Below, piece by piece: positions 24,017 to 35,537 of a stretch of DNA of 64,000 nt (position 1 is its first letter; every line of letters begins with the position of its first letter). The notes under the pieces were generated by a model that did not search any database, was not told the origin of the DNA, and saw only the letters and a program-made list of their open reading frames with translations. The translations under genes and the position numbers were made by a program. Source of the stretch: Alitta virens (taxonomy: Eukaryota > Annelida > Polychaeta > Phyllodocida > Nereididae); the NCBI GenBank assembly GCA_932294295.1, contig OW028575.1, positions 40,489,753 through 40,553,752 on the forward strand, written 5' to 3'.

Positions 24017-24430
24017 CAGCTAGTAATTTTCATTAAAAACGGCTTGTCAACTTGTCAAAATAAACCAGACAACTTCTGCTATACGATGCTACCTGTCACC
24101 AGACGTAACTGTCTGGCTATAGCTGGCTACTCAAAGCCGGATCTAAAAGTACAAGTAAATACATGATTATGATATCTTAGATCAAATTTAAGGTTTATAT
24201 ATTTTTCTGGTGGTAAGTGTAAGCCGACTATTAGCTAGAAGTAGACAGAAGCAGTTGGACTCAAGACTCAGAAGCTTTGTTTATTAATGTATTATTATCC
24301 ACAGAAATTTAACTTTTACACATTGCGATTTAACAAGTATACAAGTATGGTTGACTCCAAGCCGATAATAGCCAGTTATAGCTACAGCCAGGAATAGGTA
24401 GCTACAGCCGTCTAGAGTCTACCATATTTT
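24017..24430 (+). mobile_element. MITE family 1, copy 6, interrupted
   Basis: The left end (TTTCATTAAAAACGG) and body match the family, including CTACTCAAAGCCGGATCTAA. An extra block of about 90 bp splits it near 24,258-24,350. After the block the family sequence resumes (AGCTACAGCCAGGAATAGG), but the right terminal repeat is missing. It is an older, damaged copy. Confidence 0.75.
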
Positions 24431-24886
24431 GTTTATGTGGTCTACAAGTGCATCTAATTGATTCCTTGCTGTGGTAAGTTTACAATTATTATGTATTATA
24501 CATTTCGTGAAAAATAACTCCTGGCGGATCATATTTGAGAAGATGAGGTGGAACGGTAAAATGGCACAAATAGCCCATAATGTCATGTGTGCTATCCTGT
24601 GTCAATTCTGCCCTAATTACCAAGCACTTAATGCCTAAAGCCTGAAGCCTGGTAAGGCATGGTATTCCCAATGTGATGACATTATGTCATTATCCAGAAT
24701 TGGGGGCTATCTAATATTTGTCAGGTATTGTGCACCATTCTGTATCAGGTTTCACCAATTTCCGTGCAATATTTATATTCCTTAATATTTGATGTGCATG
24801 AAAATGACACCCTGAAAACAATGTGATCATACTACAGGTGTGCCAAGTGGGACTTATATCACAGAACTGAGATCTAAGATATGTTA
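24431..24886. other. Non-coding spacer
   Basis: No recognised feature. Confidence 0.4.
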
Positions 24887-25108
24887 CACTGTCTAGAATA
24901 ACAACCTCGTGTAGTCATTCTGACTAAGAAGTTAGTCAGTTTTATTGACCAGCTTATAGTCAGCCTTTGTCAATGTCATTTACGGTGACATAAGTTAGTC
25001 ATTGTAAGTAATGATAAGCATGACCTTGACATTGACTATTTAAGCCCAATCAAATTAACTAATTTGTCAGTCAAAAATTATTATGAGGGTCAGTCACTCT
25101 AGACAGTG
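24887..25108. mobile_element. MITE family 5 (foldback), single copy
   Basis: Ends CACTGTCTAGA and TCTAGACAGTG are inverted, and the inverted similarity continues inward with TAGTCA/TGACTA-rich arms (TTAGTCAGT, GTCAGTCA). The left flank is TTA, while the right flank does not match cleanly. It is called from one copy by its foldback structure only. Confidence 0.6.
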
Positions 25109-25893
25109 TCCAGGAGAGTCAATTTCCCTTGACTGGTGGGGAGGGGGATGAAGGCCTACTTTGTCTGTCCCATGCACTGGGACCTTCCCTCACTCGTACA
25201 AATGGCTGCAATTAATGCGCGGACACTGGCCAAGAGGTAAATTAATGGTAGATCATCGATGCCAAACTATAAACTTGTACTGATATGTGATATCAAGTGT
25301 AATTTAACAGAGCACAAATGTTCCAAAACAAAAGTGTGAAAAAGGATAATTTTCATTTGTGAATTTCAAGAGGGGGGATGATTGCATTGAACATTCCCCC
25401 TTCCAAAAAGTGTGGGGGTATACATCCTCCACATCCCTGAATCGACGCCACTGCTAGACACAGTCAAAAAGACTGAAGTTAGCGAAAAAGGTAAAAAAAT
25501 GTTAGCTTTTTTTTAATGCAGAGCAAGGTCATTGGGCTTCATTTAAAGAGTAAATGACAACAATTCCAGGCAAACAAAACATTTGAAGCTGCATCGCCTC
25601 GAAAGAGCAATATCTCTCATGAAATTACAGATTCGGTTTAGGCTTTCGTAAATGTAATAATTGTTCCCCTTGCTTGTTAGAGCATAAAGTAAACATGCAT
25701 TTCAATACCGTTCAAATGACCTCATGACCTTTTCATGCGTCGCATTTAATAACAGCATATTATGTTGTATAATACCAAATATATTTTAAACAATGTGAGG
25801 TTTTCAAGCTAAAAATGAAATCAAATTTACTAATATAGAACAAAATATTATATGAGCACTGTATCTAACAATCACCACAGCCAATAATATGTT
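25109..25893. other. Non-coding spacer
   Basis: No recognised exon or RNA. Confidence 0.4.
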
Positions 25894-26012
25894 CCCAGAT
25901 AGCATTCCAAATCGGCCCAGCATCATTTCCACATAGGCCACTGTCATTACAACATCGTATTAACATCGCCAACATCGTGCCGACGTTGATTCGATTTGGA
26001 ATGATATCTTGG
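25894..26012. mobile_element. MITE family 4 (119 bp), copy 2
   Basis: Same length as the copy at 17,288, with ends CCCAGATAGCATTCC and GGAATGATATCTTGG. The right end has drifted. The internal GGCCCAGCATC and ACAACATCGTATT blocks are shared. Confidence 0.78.
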
Positions 26013-26111
26013 TTTTACTACAATGAAGCACCATAACACAAGTGTGTTAGAATCACCATTTGAAAAGAGAGGGAATACCAAAAAAGACACGATTTCTTTC
26101 CGCAACATATT

Positions 26112-26285
26112 GAGGGTGGGGGCCGCGTTGGGTTTCCAACCACTGGGTTCTGGGTTTAATTCCCAGTCGAACCTAAGTTGGATGGCTGTTTCATCCATCA
26201 TCTCATTGCCATGGTCCCTGCCTGTCCTAATTAGCCTAAAAGGTGCAGAAATACAGGATGGTAAGCCCTAATCCACCCACCCACA
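26112..26285 (+). mobile_element. SINE family 2 copy, A box deleted
   Basis: It matches the copy at 8,611 from GGGTGGGGGCC onward, but the segment holding the A box is missing, so GGGGGCC joins directly to GCGTTGGG. The body CATTGCCATGGTCCCTGCC and the tail are kept. Loss of the A box should silence internal pol III transcription. Confidence 0.8.
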
Positions 26286-26975
26286 CCTGCAACAAATTGA
26301 AATCAAATTTTTCTTTATATTCGAACACTGACAATAGCCTTGATATCATTATAAAAAGGCAAAAGCCTAATTTCAATACAATAAAGATGTAGTTTTTGTA
26401 ACTCGCATGTAACTAGAATTCTGCATAGTGTTATGCTGATGGAAATGAATCTCAGGTGACTGGTTCGGTATCTTGTCTGTATGTAGCCAGTGGCAAGCCT
26501 GTTGCATTCACGACAGCCCCTTGCTCATGAAGTTGCATATAATGATGGGGACAGGCTCTTTGGCTACAGGCTCAGCTGACACACCCAAAGGACCATCACA
26601 AGATGACAGTTGCCTGCCTCCCTCCCTTATAGCTCCTGGCTCCCTGACTCTCTCACACTCCACTTAGATCGAAATCCTCTGACTGACCAAGAAATCTTTG
26701 GCTTCAAGAAATCTTTGCTCTATTGAGATAGATCTAACATGTTTGTGGGATATATATAGAAAATGTCGACAAAATTTTCCGACAACTGGCTTGGAAATCC
26801 ATTTAACAGCAATCAAAGGCCCATGCTTACTGAGTACAGAAAATTCTACTCCGACACTCTGAGGTTTAAGTGTAAGCAGACTTGATGCACAGGATGCTAG
26901 GCTAACCAGGTAAATTGTTTTGCATCATATTTTATTGTATATATCATTATAATAATTATATTAAGTTTATTACCC
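26286..26975. other. Non-coding spacer
   Basis: No recognised feature. A 64-codon frame at 26,473-26,667 lacks any domain. Confidence 0.4.
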
Positions 26976-27249
26976 CAGCAGCAGGGTGGTCTAGTGGTAA
27001 GATGCTCGCCTGCTTCTCTGAAAGACTCAGGTTCAATCCAGGGGCCGGGCAGTGGGCACCCTTCATGAGCAACATCCCAGCTGGATGTCATTCGGATGAG
27101 ACCATAAGTTGGCGGTCCCTTGTACTCTGTGTCTATGCTGAGGCAAGTAGAAGATCCCACTCATGGGGTAAATGTGCCCTCTCACCTCATCAATCAACCC
27201 TCGATAGCAGCGAGAACTGCCTTAGAGGGCTGCACTTTCGATATCTATC
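26976..27249 (+). mobile_element. SINE family 1, full-length copy
   Basis: A tRNA-like head has an A box (TGGTCTAGTGGTAAGATGC) and B box (GGTTCAATCC). A body follows with GATGTCATTCGGATGAGACC and CCCACTCATGGGGTAAATGT. It ends in GAGGGCTGCACTTTCGATAT and runs straight into a (CTAT)n array. The same 3' motif followed by a (CTATC)n array recurs near 59,130. Confidence 0.85.
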
Positions 27250-27335
27250 TATCCATCTATCTATATCTCTATCTATCTATCTATCTATCTATCTAGTGTC
27301 TTGTATTGTATTGTACTGTATTGTATTGTGGTGTA
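27244..27335 (+). repeat. (CTAT)n then (TTGTA)n microsatellites
   Basis: A (CTAT)n run extends from the SINE tail to about 27,296 and is followed by a (TTGTA)n run to about 27,335. The position directly at the element's 3' end suggests the array grew from the tail. Confidence 0.9.
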
Positions 27336-27374
27336 TATTATATCCAGTGCTACTGCATATATGACCATGCAGCT

Positions 27375-27490
27375 GCCAGCGGCAGACGTAATGATAAGAT
27401 GATAAGGCTTGAACACCATGTTACACAATTACCCCATGAGTGGGGCCTTTTACTCGCCCCAGCGTAGACACCGGGTACAAGGCAGATGAT
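27375..27490 (-). mobile_element. SINE family 1 fragment, minus orientation
   Basis: Read in reverse it matches the SINE body just upstream (CCCACTCATGGGGTAA, GGTGTCTACGCTGGGGC) and ends with the CAGACG block also seen at 2,871. The tRNA head is missing. With the plus-strand copy it forms an inverted pair around the microsatellites. Confidence 0.75.
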
Positions 27491-27782
27491 GACCAAAAAA
27501 TTATGTTGATAAAAGTTTATGATTTTGCAGCTGAATATTGGGGTTATAAGCAATGAACGTCACCCAAGCTGAGTCAGAGTTGCTCGGGCTAGTCCATCAG
27601 TGGCGGTTGCTGAGGCAAGAGTAACTGGCATTTGCAGGTCTATCGTCCTCCTCTCCTCAATTGTCGCTCGCAGCCAAATTACAGCCAGCAAACACCTGTC
27701 TGGTCGTCATGGAAACCTGTCTTGTTGCCTAGGTAACTCCTGAGGTGTATTTTTCTTGGACGTGTGACAGTGCAGAACGAGT

Positions 27783-27989
27783 TGTAAGTTTATCACCAGT
27801 CTCCAGTCCAGGTCCTTTAGGTAAAACTCAACATATTCACTGTCCAGTGTGGTGAAGGTGTATAGTAGACTTCTTGAATAAAATAAAGCAAAGTCCAGAG
27901 TATGGTATATAGACTGGACACTTCTCAAAATCAAGATGCCAGGTTTCCTCATTTTATTAGTATATATAAGAAACCAAGTTTCCTAACCA
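27783..27989 (-). repeat. LTR 1 (3' LTR of copy A)
   Basis: 207 bp, TG...CA. By eye identical to the other two LTRs in their shared part. On the element strand it carries a TATATATA motif and an AATAAA within its first 50 bp and a second TATA-like CTATATACC further in. The base pairs outside it do not match those outside LTR 3, so no target duplication is visible. Confidence 0.9.
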
Positions 27990-27999
27990 CTCCCCCCTC
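27990..27999 (-). other. Polypurine tract, copy A
   Basis: On the element strand GAGGGGGGAG lies directly before the 3' LTR. This is where plus-strand DNA synthesis is primed in LTR elements. It fixes the LTR edge at TGG on the element strand. Confidence 0.8.
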
Positions 28000-29924
28000 A
28001 CATCATTGGCTAACCGGCCACATCCAATCAGTACACACAATTTGTACAAAATTCATCCAATCTAAATACCAATAACCCCTTTTCTCCCCCCATATTACAT
28101 AACCATTTCCCCAACAGTCAAGACAATGTTCCCACCATTTCTTCCTCTCATTAAAACACAGAACACTAGGAAATGACACCTGGGCAGTTCAGACCATTAC
28201 TGGAGTGGACTTCAGTCACTAGAGGGATGGACAGCTACCCCTCTCCTTCCAACTGTCTCCTTTGACTGGAAAATACCCCTTTGTCCTCAAGAGCTAAATT
28301 TAGCCTGGCCAATGGACCAACAATGAAACCCAAATGAGCTTGGTCAGTGGGGAGTGTCCACTGGCTTTGTTACCCTTTTCTTTGGAGGTCCAAACCAGCC
28401 ACCCAGGTAACCATTGTTCCATATTCCCATTGTGTGAATATTTGAAACAGTGTGGGAATTGCTAAAATAGTCAAAGTTTAAACTTGCTAACACTTTAACA
28501 GTTCTTGTAAAACATAATTCTTATGTCAGAATAATAGTAATAATATATCTCAGAAAAATAATACAACATATCAGAATATTAACATATATCAGAATAAGAT
28601 AAAACATATCAGAATATTAACATGTATCAGAATAGAATAATAATATGACTTTGTTGAAATGTAGCCACTCATCATTGACTGAGACAGAGCCAAAAGCCTA
28701 GTGCTTTTTACACTGCCTCAACCTACAGAGTTAGTGAGATGCACCAGAGAAAACTGCACATACCAATTTAACATACATTCAAAATTTCCAATACAATAAT
28801 GGCAGTCTTCTGACTTATTGATGCATAATCACTAACTGAGGGAAATGATGAGACCCTGGGTACAAGAAACACACCTTTACACACCTTTTCACACTGAAAG
28901 TGAACTTATCATGTTCATTCGAAATTTACATATAAATTACATCTTGCCGAGTTACGTGTTGGCTATTTAAGCACAACAATTGACTGAATCACATCAAAAA
29001 TCTTTGCCACTCACATCTCATGGTCAAAACAGAAAGATACAACAAAAAGATAACATTAGCCACTTACACCTCGTGGTCAAAACAAAAAGAAAATACACAT
29101 AGCATTCGCTCCTGTGCATGGAGCCTATTATTGGTCTGCACATAATGACCTTGGCCAACACTGTGGTACACCCAAGTTCTCTGGATTGCACAGTATGGAC
29201 AAGATCACACCGAGAGTGTTACAATTTACACCTGCTGAAGCAGGATCCCAGGATGATGATCTCCATCTATATAGAGATGGGCCACCTCCTTATAATTCGC
29301 TCCTGTGCTTGGAGTACATGTTATTACACATAACGATCTCTGATCGACAAAATGTTCTACACCCATCATGATTGGATTACACATAAGTGACAGAGACCCC
29401 ACTGGTAGTGTTAATTTTACACCTGCTTACGCAGTCCGACAGGATCATGGTCTCCAACTAAAGATGGGCCACTGTCCTTACTTACTCACCCCTGCGCGTG
29501 GAGCAAAAAATTCTACTTGTATTGCGCATAACTTCACTGACACATCCCATTCCGGGGACCTAACATTAGTGAAAACTTGATAAACATAAATGACAACTGG
29601 TGTCATCCTTAAATTCCGAAGGACCCCAGGACAGCCTATCTGGTCTGCCAGGATCAAGTGGAGGTCTGGGTCGCCAATAGACTCCTTAACAACTAGCCTA
29701 ACTATACACACGCAGAGCCTATCCCTAGAGACCCCAGCCTGTGACTTGATTGCAGAGATACCCATGATCTTTAGATCTCTTCTGCACCCTCTGGGTTAAG
29801 AGTGGGACCAACTGGCAGTTGAAACCCAGTGTCTGTCCTGGCCTTTTCATAATGAACTGTGCTACTTGAGCATAGCTGCTTACTCTTGCAACATACTAGT
29901 TTCTTGGCTAAAAGCCTAATGCAT
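28000..29924 (-). other. Copy A 3' untranslated region, about 1.9 kb
   Basis: Long non-coding stretch between env stop and polypurine tract. At 29,109-29,575 there are three diverged direct repeats of about 190 bp, each with a CTCCTGTGC-TGGAG motif, a TTACACCTGCT block and an ATGGGCCAC block. Short ACATATCAGAATATTAACAT repeats are near 28,565-28,630. Open frames here mirror the same frames in copy B and carry no domain. Confidence 0.7.
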
Positions 29925-31654
29925 TCATACTTTTTTCCACAGCCATACTGACCCTATTAGGATGACGATAGCCACCAGCATCAAGGAAATAATTATTGAC
30001 GTGGTTGGGGCATGTCTGTGGAATCTTACCCAAGTCGTCTCACTTAACCTAATAGCATTTAATAGCACTGCTTGGTTGACATCTTTAACCTGAGCCGATA
30101 CACCCCCCTTTAATTGAGGAAAGGTTTTCACTAGAGATTCATGGTTGAGGTTTGCAGTAAAATTAAACTGACCATTGACATGTATGGGAGGCAGAGACAC
30201 TCGCTGCGATAGGTGCAACTCTGGAATGCAATGTACTCTCCAGCCTGCCCCAGCTATATTACATGGAGCTGGGCAGTGCATGGCGTACGTTCCAGGCAGC
30301 AAATTAATGGGAGGATAGACTCTTCCTGGACATCTGGCAGACACCGCCTCCCCCCAGGACACAATTATATGGTTTTTAGGGACACTCGCTTCACCACTGT
30401 GACATTGGATTCCTTGACAATGTCAAAGCGACATGCCCGAATCAGCTCGGTTTGGTTAAAGATCAAACCTCTGGCACAAGGCTGGTGTCTAGAGTCATAA
30501 AGAGGTCCTGCCCTGCATACAAGTGGCTTACTGCCCACACATGCCTCTGGCTCAAACAATTGCCCTGTGGTGGTATCCACCCCATAACTACTACCCACCT
30601 TTATACGCACCGTCATGTTAGAGTGTTTGATGGGCACTGGGTAGCTCTGAATGTTATATAACAAATACTCTGCCTTGTTAATGGTAGGCAGGTTAAATCT
30701 AAACACAAGATTCCTGTGAGAAATGGCGACAGCTTCTATATGCACATATCGATAATACCATGTTAAATCTGTAATTACATTAAAACCAGATTGAGCTATA
30801 ACCTCAATGATATCTTCCAGGACGTGGGGCATAACCACATCCTCTGTCAATTCTCCCCTTTCCAGAGCACTACGTTGCTGTTGAAATAACCTCATCTGTT
30901 GGGTGTAGGCCCCATACAAATACTCACACTCCTCTATCGCCCTCTGAACTTCCAGGCGAATTTCCACCATGTCTATGCGGGCTGTGATTTTCTGGGCGAG
31001 GCGACGTACATATGCATCGAGCAGCTTCACATGACTTTCCAACTGGCTGACAGCGACCGTCACATTCTTGATGTATAGTCGATTTTGATTGATGATAGTC
31101 ATCATTTGGCCTGACAGATGTATCAAATCCTTCGTCTTAGATTGAATCAGTCTGGTAGCCCTGGTGTACTGCTGTACCTGACGGTCCATGGCTACTCCGA
31201 ATAGTGCATGCAGGCCCGACCCGATGAAGTCAAACACTCCCATTCTATGGCGTCCCACTGTTGGAGAATGTCCCGATCTACCCCTTCCAGAGTAGCTTCC
31301 ATCAAGCCGGTGCAGTCTGCTTAGTCGGGCGGCCCAGGACTTCTGTACATACCCATAAACATGTATCTTGCCGCGGCTGGCTTCCAAGAGGTTGATCATC
31401 ACTTCGAGTTGGTCTGGGTACTGAGGAGTCTCTAGCGTGACGAGTACCACCCAAGAAGCCTCAAGAGTCCTCAAAGAGGTCCCTCCTCGTACTAGTACCC
31501 CATCTGGTAGTTGAAATGGTGGGGTGGGTGCCTCTACTTCTGGTGCAGGCACTTCTCGCTCTGGCAGTATCTGCGCGGTCGTGACAGACCAGGTCCAACA
31601 CACTACCATTGCCAGGAGACACCATCCCTCAAAAGTCATCTGAGGTGGTGCCAT
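29925..31654 (-). pseudogene. env of copy A, frameshifted and furin site altered
   Basis: Envelope glycoprotein of the errantivirus/baculovirus-F type. It starts at the methionine of the signal peptide, overlapping the end of pol by a few codons. The stretch corresponding to the cleavage site reads RHRM rather than the RNRR of copy B, so a proprotein-convertase site is no longer apparent. A single missing base near 30,367 breaks the frame after RVSLKTI, leaving the last 145 codons, with the membrane anchor, in another frame. Any product would be an uncleaved, anchorless ectodomain. Confidence 0.9.
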
Positions 31655-34600
31655 CTTCCCGTGGGTACTTCTGGCGCTCATCACTAGAGGACGGATGCGG
31701 TCTCTTGATGAGTCCAAAGTCCTTGTGGACCTCCTTCGGTTCCCTCCGACGCTCATCGCTTGAAGATGAATTCTGCGTGGGATCATGCGGCCTCTTGATG
31801 AATGTGAAGCCCTTGTGGACTTCTTTGGGTACTCGGCGATAATCTCCTGAATGCTCAGGATCACTAACTGCCTTTCGCTTTGGCACAACACTTTTCTTCT
31901 CCCGGGGCTGGGGTGCCCTAGCCTCTGATTCACCTGGCTTTTGTTTCTCTCTGCGTCGTCTTCGGCGTCGCCTAGGAGGAGGTGAGCCTTCGTCTGGGTA
32001 TAGCTGAGAGGTCTTCTGAGTGCGTGGTAGATATGGACGCAGCCTCTTCTCAGTATGGCGAAGTTCATGTCTGCCCCCTAGGTCACTGGGATGTGGACGT
32101 CGCTTCCCATTGGACGAGGGCATCAAAGGCTCATCGTCTGAGGTGGTCCAGTCGCCGCTCTCAGGCAAGGGGCGCGCCGCCAGGGGGTTAGATGGCCCCG
32201 CCTCCTCCATGGACGAGTGGTCAGCATCACGTGGTGGCGCTTGACGCTGCTCTGCATCAGAAGTGTCAAGATCTGCCAAAGGCGGATCTTCGGCTTCCTC
32301 TAAGGGTTTTGGAGACGCTGGTGCTTGCGCTGGTGCTGGCGGTGGTAACTGCCATGGTCTGGGCCCATTTCCCCTAGGATTCACCTTTCTCTTGGTCTAG
32401 GACGCAACTCATCCCAAATGACCTCTGGATCCACTATCCTCACTTTTTCCCTGTTTAACACTTTCGTCTTGCCTGTGTGTTGGTGGGTTAGCCACAAAGC
32501 CTTTCCTCTGACCTGGGTGACCAACCACTGTGGCTCCCAACGACTAGTCAAAGTTAAAGGTTCCTCTGCTTTTATGACCACAGAATCGCCCACGTTGGCT
32601 TCCCCTATGTTCACTTTCCTGGCAAGCCTTTCTCTATTATGTTTCCTAGAGTCCAGCGTTAGGTGCTGAGCGGTTCTCAGGGCTTCGTATAAATCATGCA
32701 ATCGGCCAAAAATAGGCTCTCCCCCTTGTAGAGCCCTGTGCACTGGTAATCGGGGCCGCCTGCCAAAATGTAGGAAGTACGGCGTATGCTGTGTGACATC
32801 AGACACTGCACAATTGTAGCAGAGGGCTGCAGGCCCTAATTGTTCCTGCCACAGTGACGTGTCATTGTTCATTAATTTAGCCAGTATCTCCTTCAGGGTC
32901 CGATTAAAGCGCTCAATACGTCCATTTGACTGGGGATGATATGGGGTTGTCCTTTTATGCTTTATCCCCACAGCAGCTAGGTACTGAGTTAAAGCGGTCG
33001 CATTAAACTCTTTCCCAAGGTCAGACAGCAGCATCTCAACATATCCATGCCTAGGGAAATATTCTTGGTGTAGTTTCCTCCAGACACACTCGCTTGTCTT
33101 CCTAGGGATTGGGTGGCATTCTGCATAGCCTGAGGCATGATCTATCATGGTCAGAATGTAATTGTTTCCCTGAGGAGACGTGACGAGTGGTCCAACTAGG
33201 TCTAAGGACACCAATTGTCCCACGCTGGTGGCGATGGGCATCTCGCCCATGGGAGCATGCTGCTTCCTCTTGCTGTGAGTTAGGCACAAAGGGCATTTCA
33301 ATACCCAATTCTTAATTTCCGCCCTCATCCCAGGCCATACATAGGCCTCCTGAATCTTTCTCATGGTTTTAATGTGGGCCATGTGCCCCACTTCCTTGTG
33401 AGCCTGCTCCATGACCTTAATCCTGAAGCTTGAGGGCAATACCAGACGGTGGTATTCAGCTGCATGCTGATGTGGTCTGTGGATGGAGTAGAGGAGGCCC
33501 TGGATGACCTCGTAAGGCCCTTCCTGATCATGGCTCTCTCCCCACTGCTCAATGAGCCGTTGCTCCCTCTGAACCTCCTCCGGGACCAGCCCACTGTCCA
33601 AGATTGGCAGAGGCAGATCATCCGGCAGCCCAGGGGGTAGCTCATCTCCCATTCTCCACTCGTCTATATCGAAGGTGTCCACCCTCTCAGGCTTGATCCT
33701 GGACAGCATGTCAGCCCGGACATTCAGCTTTCCTTTTCGATACTGTACTTTACAGCCAAACTCAGCCAGCAGGACAGCCCACCTCTGGATCTTGGTATTT
33801 TGCATCTCCTTCGTGAACAGGGAGATCAAAGGTTTGTGGTCTGTGTAGGCGTCGAATTTGGCACCCCATAGATAGGGCCTAAATACTTTTAAAGCTGTTA
33901 TCAGACCATACGCCTCTCTCTCTATGGCAGCCCATCTCCTCTGGGTGGGGGAGAGTAACCTTGATAGATAGCTTATTGGTCTCTCCACTCCACTGTCTGG
34001 GTCAACCTGGCAAAGCACAGCACCAATGGCGATGTCGCTGGCATCTGTGTATAGCAGGTAGGGGTCTTGTGTCCGAGGATGAGCCATCACATTCTCACTT
34101 ATCAACAATCCTTTGAGTGTCTCGAAACTCTGTTGTTGTTCCGGACCCCAGTAAAAACGTGAGTGCTTTCGGGTCAGCTCCACCAGTGACTCAGATACCT
34201 GAGCATATCCTGGCATGCAGATGCGGTAGTACCCTGTCATGCCCAAAAACGACCTGACCTGTTTCACGCTGTCCGGGGCACTCATCCTAGCGATCGCCGC
34301 CACCTTATCTGGGTCTGCCTTCAAACCACTACCACTCACCACAAACCCCAATAGTTTAACTTCTTTCTGTCCGAATACACATTTCTTTGGGTTGAGGGTG
34401 AGGTTGAAGGCTCTGAACCTGTCCATAACATCCTGCAGGTGCTTCTGGTGGCTAACGATGTCTGGGCTGTATATTACCACATCGTCTACATAAATCATAC
34501 AACACTTGCCGATAAGACCCCTGAAGACCTCGTCCATGGCCCTTTGAAAGGCGCTGGTCGCGTTCGAGAGGCCCATCGGCATGGTGGTAAATTCAAACAA

Positions 34601-35537
34601 TCCCCGGAAACAGGTAAATGCAGTCTTTTCCTGGCTAGTTACCTCCAAGGGCAACTGATAAAAGCCCGACTTTAAATCCAAGGTGGTGTATACGGTGGAG
34701 CCATGTAGCTGGTCAAAGACATCCTGTATCAGAGGGACCGGATAGCAGTCTTTCTTTGTTACATTATTGACCTTCGTAAAGTCTATGCAAAAACCGGGGG
34801 CCCTCTGATGGGTCTTTCTTTTCTACCAATACTACAGGCGAGGCCCAGGGAGAGGTGGAGGGCACTATGATGCCTTGCTCCAGCAGCTCATCCAACTTCT
34901 TTCCTAGCACCTCTCTTTTCATAAAAGGCATGCGGTAAGCCCTTTGTTTAATTGGCTGGCCAGTGGTCTCTATCCTGACCTCGATCGCTGAGTGTCGACC
35001 TAGTGGCTGCCCCACTGCACTAAACACATCTGGATTTAGCTGCATGCATTCTGATATAGTCCTAGCAGCTTGTTCCTGTGCCGAGGTCCTGGTCTCAAAA
35101 GCTAGCACTGTCCCATCCAGGCCATTTGCTTTAAGCCCAGGAACCAGTGAAAATATGTTGTCTTTCCAATTCAGCGTTCCAGTGGCGTAGTCTACACTGG
35201 CCCCTTCAGCCCGCAGCACATCTCTTCCCAGTATGACTTGGTGAGAAATATCATCCACAATTATGACTGGGATGGTCCCTACTCTGTCCTCCACAATTTC
35301 CGTGGATCCCCATACTGTCAGCTCATGGCCAGTTACGCCCAACAAGCCCCTAGATGCCCTCAGTATGGTGGACCTCCCAATCCTATTACTCAAATCTTCG
35401 TAGCTCCACATAGGCCTGGCAATCAGCTGCTCGCTTATCGCCCCCCCTGCGCAGTTTGATGAGATCCGCCCCTGGAATTGAGCAGACGACTTCTGCACTC
35501 TCTTCGCATATGGCCTGACTTGCCGCAGTGAAGGCAT
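31629..35537 (-). pseudogene. pol of copy A, broken (protease deletion, two frameshifts)
   Basis: Same order as copy B: protease, RT with YVDD, RNase H, HHCC zinc finger, DDE integrase, basic tail. The protease lost 25 codons including the catalytic DTGA motif (junction at 35,399, plus a 1-bp loss near 35,430, net in frame). One extra A in a run at 34,789-34,793 shifts frame at the start of RT. One T missing near 32,392 shifts frame after the integrase domain, separating the basic tail. The two single-base changes sit in homopolymers, so sequencing error is possible for them but not for the deletion. Confidence 0.92.
35441..35447 (-). promoter_or_regulatory. Gag-pol -1 frameshift site, copy A
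   Basis: On the element strand the gag frame reads CAG GGG GGG CGA TAA. The heptamer G GGG GGG fits the X XXY YYZ slippery pattern, and pol is in the -1 frame and open here. Confidence 0.6.

Noticed and set aside
26982..27045. Possible tRNA gene at the second SINE head
   Set aside because: Followed by a repeated body and a microsatellite tail, with poor stem pairing.
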